A stretch of DNA of 64,000 bases from Methylobacterium sp. UNC378MF (GCF_900103195.1 NZ_FMWU01000016.1:1-64000); one strand, 5' to 3'; shown: positions 18,076-25,358, counted from the stretch's first letter. Notes: generated from the sequence alone by a model not told the origin. A program made the numbers and translations.

Positions 18076-19035
18076 TTATCTCCAGGAGCTGTATTCCGGC
18101 CGTTGGTCCGCAAACATGCGGACGCGTTCTGCGAATTCTCGGTGAGTAACCCAAATATCAGAACGAATATAGGGAAAAAATTTATGCCTCAACGTAAATA
18201 GCTGGTTTCCGTTAGCGCCTTTGATGCGATCTCTCCAACAAGAGAGCAAATGCTGCTCGATACGAGCGAACTCTTGAATCTCATAGCTGAGGTGAAATTC
18301 ACCTAGGAAGTGGGTCGACAATTCGGTGAAATCCGAGTGTATTTGATGAACTTCCGGCGATTGAATGACGCCGGCGCCCCAAAACCCGTGCAGATTCCAG
18401 AATCGTATCAGTTCACAATCTACATAGCTATAGGACCGATTGCTAACGCTTGTACCACTTTTAGAGGAATCAAGCTCTAGCACGTCAGCTGCAAACTGAG
18501 CCGCCACGTCGGGAATCTGATCAAATAAGAAAATCTGGACTGCGTCTCGGCCGAAATACTTAGACCAGGCATCAAGAAGCACATTCGGAACAAGCAAATG
18601 TAGATGCTGCGGCATTATTAGGCAATCAAGAGCGAATTCCAAAAAGGACTGCTCACTTCCGTGTTTTAATTTCTCCTGCCACCACGGATGCATCAACGTC
18701 AGGATATTTCTTTGGTAAAAGATAATTGAGACGTCGGCTTGCGGGAAAGCTTCTCGAATGCTCGCCAGCGCATCCTCGCTCAGATAACAAAGTTCCTCGC
18801 TCGACAGTACGCAGGTCTTATTCGCCTTTTTCAGCTCCGAAAGCATTTCTTTGAAGGTGGGATCCTGCGGTTCGCCTGCCCTTTGCGCGAACGTGTGCTG
18901 CCCGATTTCATTCGGATTTGTGAACGGATAAATAAATTCGGCATTTTCAGACGTGGACGCATCGTACAACATCTTCTGGATGGATGTTGTTCCAGTTTTA
19001 TGCGGGCCAATGTGGAATACTAATCTGTCAACCAT
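18076..19035 (-). CDS. Sulfotransferase-family protein (PAPS-dependent)
   Basis: 319 residues from ATG 19035 (MVDRLVFHIGPHKTGTTSIQ); a TTG 8 codons upstream is possible. HIGPHKTGTTSIQ is the PAPS 5'-phosphosulfate-binding loop of sulfotransferases; the 3'-phosphate-binding strand is probably VSIIFYQRNIL near residue 115. The family moves sulfate from PAPS to a hydroxyl or amine of a carbohydrate. It has no signal peptide or membrane anchor. The gene is clearly more A+T rich than the chromosome around it, a sign of transfer. It lies 29 bases behind an APS kinase gene that would provide PAPS, so the pair forms a sulfation unit. The acceptor, perhaps a surface glycan, is inferred. Confidence 0.8.
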   Translation of the reverse strand: MVDRLVFHIGPHKTGTTSIQKMLYDASTSENAEFIYPFTNPNEIGQHTFAQRAGEPQDPTFKEMLSELKKANKTCVLSSEELCYLSEDALASIREAFPQADVSIIFYQRNILTLMHPWWQEKLKHGSEQSFLEFALDCLIMPQHLHLLVPNVLLDAWSKYFGRDAVQIFLFDQIPDVAAQFAADVLELDSSKSGTSVSNRSYSYVDCELIRFWNLHGFWGAGVIQSPEVHQIHSDFTELSTHFLGEFHLSYEIQEFARIEQHLLSCWRDRIKGANGNQLFTLRHKFFPYIRSDIWVTHREFAERVRMFADQRPEYSSWR

Positions 19036-19064
19036 TGCCGGGGTAATTTCACATATCAATCCAG

Positions 19065-19763
19065 TTAACAGTGCAGATCAGGTCTCGCAGCCCTAAGCGG
19101 ATTGAAGGATAACGACCCGGCCCGTTGAGAACTCGGGATGCTGAGGCGCATCAGCACGTCGATCAGGGGCTGTGCTGAGGTCGCGATGGTTTCTCCGGCT
19201 GTCGCGAGTGTCAGATCCGGCTTGAGCGGCACTTCGTATGGAGCCGAGATGCCAGTGAAATTTGGGATGGCGCCTGACCGCGCGCGACCGTAAAGGCCTT
19301 TGGGATCGCGTGCTTCACAGATCCTAAGAGGAGTGTCCACGAAGACCTCAAGAAATGTGATGTCACCTGCGATGATTCGAGCCAATTCCCGCGTCGCACG
19401 AGAGGGTGAGATCAATGATACGATCGTAATAAGACCGGCGTCTGCCATAAGCTTGCCGGTTTCAGCAGCACGGCGGACATTCTCGGCTCTGTCACGCTCA
19501 GTAAAATGCAGATCGCTGTTGAGGCCGTGGCGCAGGTTGTCCCCGTCCAACACCATTGTAGCGCGGCCGGCCCGAGTCAGCGCACGGTCGACTTCGCTCG
19601 CAATGGTGGATTTTCCCGCTCCGGAAAGACCGGTCAGCCACGCAATGACAGGCCGTTGGCCAAGTACCCGCCAACGATGCTCGCGAGGTTGTAGCTGCTG
19701 CCAAGTCAGATTGCGATCTGCGAGTTGGTTCGCTCGTCGTCTCAAGTCTCGCCCTCCGGTCAT
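19065..19763 (-). CDS. cysC: Adenylylsulfate kinase
   Basis: 232 residues. APS kinase phosphorylates adenylylsulfate to PAPS with ATP. Seen: the P-loop WLTGLSGAGKST at about residue 43, LDGDNLRHGLNSDLHFTERD (APS-binding region), ENVRRAAETGKLMADAGLI and the C-terminal PYEVPLKPDLTL. It stands alone rather than fused to CysN, as in Nod-factor and capsule sulfation systems. The following sulfotransferase gene starts 29 bases after its stop. Sulfate assimilation to cysteine in these bacteria often bypasses PAPS, so a dedicated sulfation role is likely but inferred. An extra tail of about 25 residues follows the normal end. Confidence 0.92.
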   Translation of the reverse strand: MTGGRDLRRRANQLADRNLTWQQLQPREHRWRVLGQRPVIAWLTGLSGAGKSTIASEVDRALTRAGRATMVLDGDNLRHGLNSDLHFTERDRAENVRRAAETGKLMADAGLITIVSLISPSRATRELARIIAGDITFLEVFVDTPLRICEARDPKGLYGRARSGAIPNFTGISAPYEVPLKPDLTLATAGETIATSAQPLIDVLMRLSIPSSQRAGSLSFNPLRAARPDLHC

Positions 19764-20243
19764 GTGCGGAGGCAGGATGACACGAAATCGTGATTGGTTG
19801 TGTTGCTACAACGTCACGTTGAGTGGCCGCGTGCCTCACCGTCGGCCCGCTGGCTGTCGCGACCGACTGGGATAAAGCACAAATTAGGCCCACCGAACTC
19901 GATGATGCGCGTTGACGGACGGACTGTCCAAGTTCCCGTTCAGGCCACATCAGTCCGGCTCCTAGATTCGGCTTCGGGCAGGGATTTTTGCTTTGAGAAT
20001 ATGCCGGCGCACTGATGGTCGCCGACGGCCGGGTCGTCGGTGCGGAGCCGGATCGAATCGTGTTCGATCGATTCTTTGGCTACCGGACGAAGCCTGGGCA
20101 GACCTGGAGATACCCTATCTGGAAGTTCGCGGCTGCTTCAGCTCGATCGATCAATGGATTGGCAGGCGAGGCCTTCGGCGTGCTCGGTAATTGGGCAGCT
20201 GCGAAAGCAGTAACATCCCTCGCACCATTGTGCATTCAAGCGA
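19764..20243. other. Divergent intergenic region
   Basis: About 480 bases between cysC (minus) and the FkbM-type methyltransferase (plus), expected to hold both promoters. An open frame at 20015-20272 has no family resemblance and I do not count it as a gene. Confidence 0.35.
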
Positions 20244-20990
20244 ATGATGCTCAACAAGGGTCTTCGGTTTGATCTCGCTGCGCGCCACGCTCGGCGGCAC
20301 AGAATAGGGTATGCGTGTATGCCGCGTGAAGGGTTGGAAGAAGTCGACATCAAGCGGCTCGTTGAGCGTTCGAACGCGACAATTCTTGATATTGGAACGA
20401 ATAATGGAGATATGAGTGACAATTTTTCAAAATGGTTTGCCTACGCGCAAATTTTTTCTTTCGAACCAGATCCTCGCGCGGTCAAAAAAATGCAGGCCCG
20501 GAATCTGAGCACTCGGATACATCTATTCGAGAAAGCTCTAGGGCAGAGCGTTGGAACGGCGACGTTCCACCAGAGCGCCGGAAAGGATCTCGGTGCTGGG
20601 GTTGTTGATAGGGAGACTGGGCTTATTGAGGAATGGGATCAGTCTGGATCCTTGAGGGCGCCGAAGGACCACCTCGAATTATTTCCATGGATCTCATTCG
20701 AGAATAAGATTGAGGTCGAGGTGACCACGCTTGATGCGTGGTGCGCAGATCAGAAGATAAAATACATCGATTTCATATGGGCCGATGTGCAGGGGGCCGA
20801 AGAGGACTTGATAAGGGGCGGAATGCAGGCACTGAAAACCACAAAATATTTTTATACTGAATTCTCCGACCGGGAGATTTACGAAAATTCCATAGGTTTG
20901 CAAGGCATCTTGGACCTGCTGCCAAATTTCGAAATTGTTGAAGTCTTTCAGAGAGATGTCCTATTGCTGAACCGACACCCATGGGGATGA
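20244..20990 (+). CDS. FkbM-family SAM-dependent methyltransferase
   Basis: 248 residues (MMLNKG; either of two adjacent ATGs may be used). ATILDIGTNNGDMSDNF near residue 47 is the SAM-binding motif I, IFSFEPDPRAVKKM is motif II with the ribose-binding Glu, and VTTLDAWC with YIDFIWADVQGAEEDLIRG is the FkbM signature. FkbM enzymes O-methylate sugars or polyketides; next to glycan-modification genes a sugar target is likely. The 3' half of the gene is A+T rich relative to the chromosome, like the nearby sulfotransferase. It transcribes away from cysC. Confidence 0.85.
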   Translation: MMLNKGLRFDLAARHARRHRIGYACMPREGLEEVDIKRLVERSNATILDIGTNNGDMSDNFSKWFAYAQIFSFEPDPRAVKKMQARNLSTRIHLFEKALGQSVGTATFHQSAGKDLGAGVVDRETGLIEEWDQSGSLRAPKDHLELFPWISFENKIEVEVTTLDAWCADQKIKYIDFIWADVQGAEEDLIRGGMQALKTTKYFYTEFSDREIYENSIGLQGILDLLPNFEIVEVFQRDVLLLNRHPWG

Positions 20991-21096
20991 AGCGCTGAAC
21001 TCCGCTTCCTGTCGCTGCGGCCGACTACTTCCCTCGCGAACTGCGAGGATGTCGGGAGCAGTCGCAATATGAGCCGGCGTAGGGTGTTGCGCCAGG

Positions 21097-21267
21097 CTAG
21101 CCTTTAAAGCAACGAGCCTTTTCGAAGCGCAACGTGCCGGTATGTCCACTCACAAACTGCGCCAGCCATGCATTTCGAGATCCGATCCACCGGACGCCAC
21201 CTCTGGAGCTGGGTGCTGCTTCATGCCACGCAAATGAAGGTGATGGAATCGGATCGAACCTCTCCAT
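21097..21267 (-). CDS. Possible small protein, uncertain
   Basis: 56 residues from ATG 21267 (MERFDPIPSPSFAWHEAAPS) ending in HTGTLRFEKARCFKG. The composition looks protein-like, but codon use is mixed and no ribosome-binding site is clear. Confidence 0.25.
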   Translation of the reverse strand: MERFDPIPSPSFAWHEAAPSSRGGVRWIGSRNAWLAQFVSGHTGTLRFEKARCFKG

Positions 21268-21349
21268 CCGAGGCGCAGGCTTTGGCCTTCTCGAAGCTGG
21301 TGACCCCGGCCGGTTAGGCGCTGACCGCGCCAATGGCGGATGGCCTGCT

Positions 21350-21655
21350 TTAGTTTCCGCCCCGTTTGGGCCACGCAGGCTCCGTCCGCGGATTTGACTT
21401 CGAGCATGCGCTGCAACGGAGCGTCTTTCCCGCATCCGGCAGGAAGCTCGCGGACGACCAAGCCCCAACGTATATCGGCAGCTCCTCGACGTGCCCGCAG
21501 TCGCAGGTTGCACGGACGGCCCGCACCCCTTTGTCCATCGGCTGCTGGAGCGTCATCGGCGCGATCTCAAAGCCGTTGATGTCGTAGGCCCGGCGCGGAT
21601 TGTGCGAATGACCCGGCAGCGGCGATCGGGATGCGCGCGAGATGTGAGTGGACAC
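21350..21655 (-). CDS. Small zinc-ribbon-like protein of mobile DNA
   Basis: 101 residues from GTG 21655; the true start may be later. AYDINGFEIAPMTLQQPMDK followed by ATCDCGHVEELP and TLRCSACSKSNPRTEP gives two paired-Cys knuckles likely to bind zinc. The YDxNGxEIxPMTL opening recurs in small uncharacterised proteins of rhizobial and methylobacterial accessory DNA (recalled, not searched). It is divergent from, and overlaps by 8 bases, the plus-strand 115-residue gene. Function unknown. Confidence 0.65.
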   Translation of the reverse strand: MSTHISRASRSPLPGHSHNPRRAYDINGFEIAPMTLQQPMDKGVRAVRATCDCGHVEELPIYVGAWSSASFLPDAGKTLRCSACSKSNPRTEPAWPKRGGN

Positions 21656-21995
21656 TGTCCTTCATCCAGCCCTGATCGCCTTGGATCACGCAGCAGCGCG
21701 GAAGTACGAGCACCTCTGCCTCGCCGCGATCACGCTACCGCCGCCCGCCAAGCAGGCCCCGCCGGTGCCACCGGGCAACCCCTACACGATCGAGGTGTGG
21801 CGCGAGACCGGCGGCGGCATCGAGTTGCATCTCATCAAGATCTACCCGTTGTCGCTGGCCATGGCGGCGTTTGAGGTGGCGTGCCTGGAATGGCCTACGC
21901 ACGAGGTCACCTTGCGGGGCAGGGCCCGGATCATCGAGAGGCGGGAGCGGCTGCCGCGGAGCGCGACCGCGTCTCTGTCCGGAGGATCACGCTGA
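21648..21995 (+). CDS. Hypothetical protein of accessory region
   Basis: 115 residues from GTG 21648. The core IEVWRETGGGIELHLIKIYP and ACLEWPTHEVTLRGRARIIE looks like a small alpha-beta domain with good codon use. No export signal. Divergent from, and overlapping the start of, the zinc-ribbon gene. Family unknown. Confidence 0.55.
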   Translation: MDTVLHPALIALDHAAARKYEHLCLAAITLPPPAKQAPPVPPGNPYTIEVWRETGGGIELHLIKIYPLSLAMAAFEVACLEWPTHEVTLRGRARIIERRERLPRSATASLSGGSR

Positions 21996-22021
21996 GCGCC
22001 AAGCCCCCCGCTTCCAGAGGC

Positions 22022-22183
22022 TCAGGGCGCGGGTCGCCTGCATGGCGCGTTCCCGGCGGGGATGCCGGCGCGCAGGGCCTCGGCAGCTTCCAGGACCGGA
22101 TCAGTATCATCGACCATGTCACGAAGGCTGCGCGGGTGCCTTTTGAGCCTCTGCCGAAAGCGCAGCCAGAATTCGGGGCGCAT
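22022..22183 (-). CDS. Possible small helical protein
   Basis: 53 residues from ATG 22183: MRPEFWLRFRQRLKRHPRSL, then DMVDDTDPVLEAAEALRAGI. Codon use and helix pattern look coding, and reading may begin up to a dozen codons earlier. It follows the integrase-like fragment in another frame. Confidence 0.4.
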   Translation of the reverse strand: MRPEFWLRFRQRLKRHPRSLRDMVDDTDPVLEAAEALRAGIPAGNAPCRRPAP

Positions 22184-22204
22184 GTTGATCGCCGCCAACG
22201 CCGC

Positions 22205-22305
22205 GCTCCAGCTTGCTGACCGACCGTGGCCACATGGTTGGCCGGAACCCTGAGTCGGACGTACCAGCGCCCGCGACGACGTTGCAGGTACTCGGCGAGC
22301 TGCAC
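22205..22305 (-). pseudogene. N-terminal vestige of a phage-type integrase (DUF6538-like)
   Basis: From GTG 22305 the minus strand reads VQLAEYLQRRRGRWYVRLRV and PANHVATVG, which matches the short N-terminal DNA-contact domain (DUF6538 type) of many tyrosine recombinases (xxYLxRRxxxWYxRxRxP). After about 30 codons similarity stops and another frame takes over. It lies just outside attL of the large element, so it is probably the remains of an earlier integration. Confidence 0.4.
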
Positions 22306-22395
22306 CGCTGGCCTCGCTCCTTCATGGCCACGGGGACACTGTGTCACCGCGCGGGCTCGAAGCGAGCGCTAAAAACCGTTTATTGACGGTGTCTT

Positions 22396-22418
22396 ACAGG
22401 TGGCTGGCGGAGGGAGCG
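22396..22418. repeat. attL: left direct repeat of the tRNA-Ser-integrated element
   Basis: ACAGGTGGCTGGCGGAGGGA continues into GCG and matches 40679-40701 with one difference (G for A at the seventh base). The last 14 bases are the 3' end of tRNA-Ser including CCA. This is the displaced copy. Confidence 0.8.
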
Positions 22419-22655
22419 TCCGCCAACACAGGCGATTTTATTATTAAAAATCATGCGCTTGGCTCCATACTGGATTGGTCTACCCACGTTCTGATCCACA
22501 TCTCACGCGCGGATCTCTGCATGCAACGGCGAACGGCTGCGGACACTGCCGCCCGCACCGGATGCGCGAGCGGGGTTCGTGAAGGGCAGTCACGGTTTGG
22601 CAAGCCTCGCCGTGCTTACTTGCCATGCCAGTGAGTTTTCGACCGTCTCACGGCA

Positions 22656-22708
22656 CATCCACGCCCGCCCACAGATATGCCCCTCAGCTGTCACGGCGGG
22701 CGTGGATG
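22656..22708. repeat. Hairpin repeat copy 1
   Basis: Perfect 14-bp arms CATCCACGCCCGCC (22656-22669) and GGCGGGCGTGGATG (22695-22708) with a 25-base loop. Confidence 0.75.
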
Positions 22709-22811
22709 CGTTGATCGATTGCCGTCCGCACCGGATGCGTGCGGGACACGGGAACGTGATCGAACGCTTCGATTGAGTTCAACATTTCGGGCTCGTCGAC
22801 ATCGGTCGATC

Positions 22812-22863
22812 TCCACGCCCGCCGCCTGGTGGACCCCTCAAGCCCCTGAATGGTGGGCGTGGA
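22812..22863. repeat. Hairpin repeat copy 2
   Basis: TCCACGCCCGCC (22812-22823) pairs with GGTGGGCGTGGA (22852-22863) with one G-T wobble. The loop is about 28 bases and unrelated to copy 1. Confidence 0.7.
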
Positions 22864-22908
22864 TGCATAATTTTTGCGTTGGCTCCGCGTCGGGCCTTCT
22901 CCCGACCG

Positions 22909-22955
22909 CCACGCCCGCCCCGACGTTCGTCCCCCCTTCCGACGGGCGGGCGTGG
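22909..22955. repeat. Hairpin repeat copy 3
   Basis: CCACGCCCGCCC (22909-22920) pairs perfectly with GGGCGGGCGTGG (22944-22955). The loop is 23 bases. Confidence 0.75.
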
Positions 22956-23114
22956 ATGCTGACGAGTTCCTGCCATAGCCACGGATGCGCGAGCGGCGTT
23001 CAAGCCTGACCATTTCGTAACCCCGACGCCGGAACCATCGATCGGCACCGCGGCTTCGTGAGACGCCACTGTTCCCGGTGGCGGCACGAGAGGAACTACC
23101 CCTTGCGCACATCG

Positions 23115-23315
23115 ATGATCACCGCGGCTCTGCTGGCCGCGCTCGGCACCGCCGCCCTCACCATGCCGGCCTCGGCCGCGCCTCTCAGCCCGGTCCCAGC
23201 CGCGGCTGTCACTGGCGCCCAGGACAGCATCACCAACGTTCGCTGGCACCCGATCCGCCGCATGCATCGCGCGGAACGTCGCTTTATGCATCGGCACTTC
23301 CGCCACCGCAGGTAG
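23115..23315 (+). CDS. Small exported basic protein
   Basis: 66 residues from ATG 23115; a TTG four codons earlier follows GGAACT poorly. MITAALLAALGTAALTMPAS is a signal peptide with an AxA site, followed by a short tail rich in His and Arg (RWHPIRRMHRAERRFMHRHF) that could bind metal or nucleic acid. No family recognised. Confidence 0.5.
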   Translation: MITAALLAALGTAALTMPASAAPLSPVPAAAVTGAQDSITNVRWHPIRRMHRAERRFMHRHFRHRR

Positions 23316-23407
23316 CAGCCAGGCAGTCGCTACCGGCGACCCTGCTGGAGGCTCGGCCGCGGTATCATCCGCAGCCGGGCCTTTCTTTTGCGAGCTGACG
23401 CACATCG

Positions 23408-23590
23408 TCAGCGCATCGCTGCCAGCGACGGCAGATCCGCCCGAGCTGCCAGGGCTTCGGCGATCCGTACCCGCTGCCTGGACCGGGCTAGAGCCGCATC
23501 CGCGTCAGCCATCAGCAGCTCGTGCCGGAACAGGTCGAAGCGGGCCAGCCGGAGCATCCGGACTGCAAGGAAGGCGTAGATCAGCCGCAT
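23408..23590 (-). CDS. Small hypothetical protein
   Basis: 60 residues: MRLIYAFLAVRMLRLARFDL, then a helical tail. Its start overlaps the previous stop by 10 bases, so it is the last of four chained minus-strand genes. A short hydrophobic N-terminus suggests membrane contact. Function unknown. Confidence 0.45.
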   Translation of the reverse strand: MRLIYAFLAVRMLRLARFDLFRHELLMADADAALARSRQRVRIAEALAARADLPSLAAMR

Positions 23591-23943
23591 AGCGCCACCA
23601 CCTCGTTCAAGAGTGCGATGAGCGCGCGATGCCCGACAAACTCGTCACCGTCGTCGTGCTCCGCAATCAAGAGACGCGCCTTCGCGGCGAGGTCTTGCGC
23701 GCTTTGGCTCGGCTCTTTGACGCACCGCTCTAAGACAGCGGTGCAGTGGTCGATCTCCGCGTCCACCTGTTCATCAGTGAAAGCTTCGGCGGGAAGGCTC
23801 TGGTCTGTGACCAAAGCCCACCTCTTGGCCGCAGCGTTGCAAGCCGCAGCGAGGTCGGAGGTCGGAGCGGCGACAGAGGGCACGGAGGCCAACGGTGCCG
23901 CGAGGATAGCGCCGAGCGCGGCGCGGCGGGTGGAGGGGGTCAT
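23581..23943 (-). CDS. Hypothetical protein with export-like N-terminus
   Basis: 120 residues. MTPSTRRAALGAILAAPLAS resembles a Tat-type signal (twin Arg before a hydrophobic run, with an AxA near residue 26). The remainder is helical (AACNAAAKRWALVTDQSLPA). Its start overlaps the previous stop as ATGA. Common type of small phage-region protein; function unknown. Confidence 0.6.
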   Translation of the reverse strand: MTPSTRRAALGAILAAPLASVPSVAAPTSDLAAACNAAAKRWALVTDQSLPAEAFTDEQVDAEIDHCTAVLERCVKEPSQSAQDLAAKARLLIAEHDDGDEFVGHRALIALLNEVVALCG

Positions 23944-24158
23944 TGGTCACCTCGCGCAGCCGCACAGGCGAAGTCGAACTGCTCCTTGAGTTCGCGACCC
24001 GCTTCAATCAGTGGTCCGACCAAGGCGTTGAGCACCTCAGCCTCGATCTCGCCGTCGCGTTCACCGAGATACATCAGCAAGCGGCCGATGCGCTCGACGG
24101 TGCGGATGTCATGTTCCATGGCCAGGACGTGGCCCAGGGCGGGATTGGGCTCACTCAT
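23940..24158 (-). CDS. Small hypothetical protein
   Basis: 72 residues: MSEPNPALGHVLAMEHDIRT, then IGRLLMYLGERDGEIEAEVL and a C-terminal helix. Acidic, soluble, all-helical. ATGA overlap on both sides, so it is translated as part of a four-gene chain. Confidence 0.55.
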   Translation of the reverse strand: MSEPNPALGHVLAMEHDIRTVERIGRLLMYLGERDGEIEAEVLNALVGPLIEAGRELKEQFDFACAAARGDQ

Positions 24159-24331
24159 GCCCGGCCTCCGTTGGTGGAGGGCCCGGCCGCAACGAACGTG
24201 GGCGCAAAGTTTGCGCTCACGTCAGCCGATCGCATCGCGCGGATGGCCTGCGTGACCGGTCCTACCTGTGCTGAAGGCAAGCGCGGGCGTTCACCGCCGC
24301 CGAGGGGCGGTGTAGGGTGGTGGATAGCCAT
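24155..24331 (-). CDS. Small hypothetical protein
   Basis: 58 residues from ATG 24331: MAIHHPTPPLGGGERPRLPS, then TQAIRAMRSADVSANFAPTF. The evidence is its ATGA overlap with the next gene and reasonable codon use. First of the four-gene chain 24331 to 23408. Confidence 0.45.
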   Translation of the reverse strand: MAIHHPTPPLGGGERPRLPSAQVGPVTQAIRAMRSADVSANFAPTFVAAGPSTNGGRA

Positions 24332-24420
24332 GAACAGCACTCCTGGTGCGGTTGGTGGTTAGAGCCGTGAGCGAGGGGTCCAGCCTTGCTCCGGCTCGTT
24401 TTCTGTCGTACCTTTATAGA

Positions 24421-24618
24421 ATGCTGATGTCAATTGAGGTCACACCTAAAAAGCGTGGTCGTCCTGCCACCGGCAAGGACCCCGCCACCTCAATTCGGCT
24501 GTCGCCAGAGCTGCGCGCTGAAATCGACGCTTGGTGCGAGCAGCAGCCCGACCGGCCCAAGCGCTCCGAAGCCATCCGCCGTCTTGTCGAGGAAGCCCTG
24601 AAGGCCAAGCGATCATAG
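24421..24618 (+). CDS. Ribbon-helix-helix DNA-binding protein
   Basis: 65 residues from ATG 24421 (a second ATG at 24427). IEVTPKKRGRPATGKDPATS is an AT-hook-like basic stretch leading into the strand SIRLSPELRAEIDAWCEQQP and the helix RSEAIRRLVEEALKAK, the CopG/Arc ribbon-helix-helix pattern. Such dimers usually repress their own or phage genes. Divergent from the 24331-23408 chain, so the interval 24332-24420 probably holds facing promoters it may control. Confidence 0.75.
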   Translation: MLMSIEVTPKKRGRPATGKDPATSIRLSPELRAEIDAWCEQQPDRPKRSEAIRRLVEEALKAKRS

Positions 24619-24625
24619 GTGACGC

Positions 24626-24826
24626 ATGAGCGGTCCCGAGTCTGACACCGAATTCCGCGAGCGCCTGCTGCGGGAGGTGCCTGAAGGTGCTCGAGACCAT
24701 GTGATCGGGGCGTCGGGCAAGCAATTGGATGCGTTGGGCCGCAAGTTCGATGTGTACCGAACCGGCGTACCGCTGGAAGGGTTCGATGGCTTCGAGGATG
24801 GCGGCGCCGAAGATGATGATGCCTGA
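24626..24826 (+). CDS. Small acidic hypothetical protein
   Basis: 66 residues: MSGPESDTEFRERLLREVPE, ending in an acidic tail GFEDGGAEDDDA. It starts 7 bases after the ribbon-helix-helix gene and overlaps the next peptide ORF, so it is likely co-transcribed. Confidence 0.5.
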   Translation: MSGPESDTEFRERLLREVPEGARDHVIGASGKQLDALGRKFDVYRTGVPLEGFDGFEDGGAEDDDA

Positions 24827-24902
24827 CCCGAAGTCGACTCGACCTCAATTGATCCGCAAAGCCCTCACCGAGCACCTGAAGGCGAAGGGCTATCTGAAGT
24901 GA
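24813..24902 (+). CDS. 29-residue peptide with LTEHL-KAKGYLK tail
   Basis: Starts at one of three adjacent ATGs (24813, 24816, 24819) overlapping the upstream stop: MMMPDPKSTRPQLIRKAL, then TEHLKAKGYLK and TGA. The last dozen codons are repeated almost exactly 455 bases downstream (25318-25357), each time ending in AAGTGAG. The repeat suggests a real peptide or a shared regulatory sequence. Confidence 0.4.
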   Translation: MMMPDPKSTRPQLIRKALTEHLKAKGYLK

Positions 24903-24903
24903 G
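24863..24903 (+). repeat. Direct repeat A, copy 1
   Basis: About 41 bases (CTCACCGAGCACCTGAAGGC and on to AAGTGAG) that match 25318-25358 with about three mismatches. Encodes LTEHLKAKGYLK and stop. Confidence 0.65.
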
Positions 24904-24936
24904 GATGACGTCCGTCGCGAACCACGGAGCGGGCAA

Positions 24937-25026
24937 ATGCGCACCATCCTCATCGCCGCCGCATTCGCGCTCGCCGTTGTCGCCATTGTAGTCCTCGGCG
25001 GACTCGCGAGCCAACTCAAGGACTGA
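24937..25026 (+). CDS. Single-pass membrane microprotein (29 residues)
   Basis: MRTILIAAAFALAVVAIVVL then GGLASQLKD, TGA. GGAG lies 7 bases before the ATG. One membrane helix with a short charged tail. Too short for ordinary ORF calling; function unknown. Confidence 0.45.
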   Translation: MRTILIAAAFALAVVAIVVLGGLASQLKD

Positions 25027-25147
25027 CCCTCAGGTGCTGTGGCCTGTGAACCACGCAAATTCTGAATTGACGAACCGTTAAGATTTATCGCTGGCGGCCG
25101 GAAGCTGCCTATGCGCATCAGTAGCCTCGCTTCTGCGGGCACCGTCC

Positions 25148-25252
25148 ATGCCGATTTCTCGCAACGACCGTCTGCACCGCTACGTCGTGCTAGCGTTGGT
25201 GTGCGGCGGCGCCGCAATGGTGGCTGCGGCTTGGCTTTGGGAAGCCGTGTGA
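25148..25252 (+). CDS. Single-pass membrane microprotein (34 residues)
   Basis: MPISRNDRLHRYVVLALVCG then GAAMVAAAWLWEAV, TGA. Basic N-terminus followed by one membrane helix. No strong ribosome-binding site seen. Function unknown. Confidence 0.4.
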   Translation: MPISRNDRLHRYVVLALVCGGAAMVAAAWLWEAV

Positions 25253-25312
25253 TGGATTGGCTCCCCGGCTAGGGCTACGTGCGGCAATGTGAAGGAACGA
25301 AGGGGCGAACTG

Positions 25313-25357
25313 ATGCTCCTCACTGAGCACCTGAGAGCGAAGGGCTATCTGAAGTGA
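25313..25357 (+). CDS. 14-residue leader-like peptide overlapping next gene
   Basis: ATG 25313 gives MLLTEHLRAKGYLK and stops at TGA 25355-25357, whose sequence GTGA also contains the GTG start of the 78-residue gene at 25354. It is the second copy of the LTEHLxAKGYLK sequence. The arrangement is that of a coupled leader peptide. It could equally be residual DNA from a duplication. Confidence 0.35.
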   Translation: MLLTEHLRAKGYLK

Positions 25358-25358
25358 G
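25318..25358 (+). repeat. Direct repeat A, copy 2
   Basis: Near-copy of 24863-24903. Confidence 0.65.

Larger units (their letters stand above)
22419..23114. other. Left end of the element: non-coding apart from three hairpins
   Basis: About 700 bases with no supported gene. It starts with an A+T-rich patch (22435-22460) and then carries three related hairpins. It may be a non-coding RNA region, a recombination or packaging signal, or a decayed end. Confidence 0.5.

Noticed and set aside
20015..20272. Plus-strand 85-codon frame before the FkbM gene
   Set aside because: No family resemblance, no convincing ribosome-binding site, and it overlaps the start of the FkbM gene.
22656..22955. Repeats considered as a CRISPR array
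   Set aside because: Repeats are self-complementary stems in hairpin pairs with unequal spacing and only three units, and no cas genes are present.
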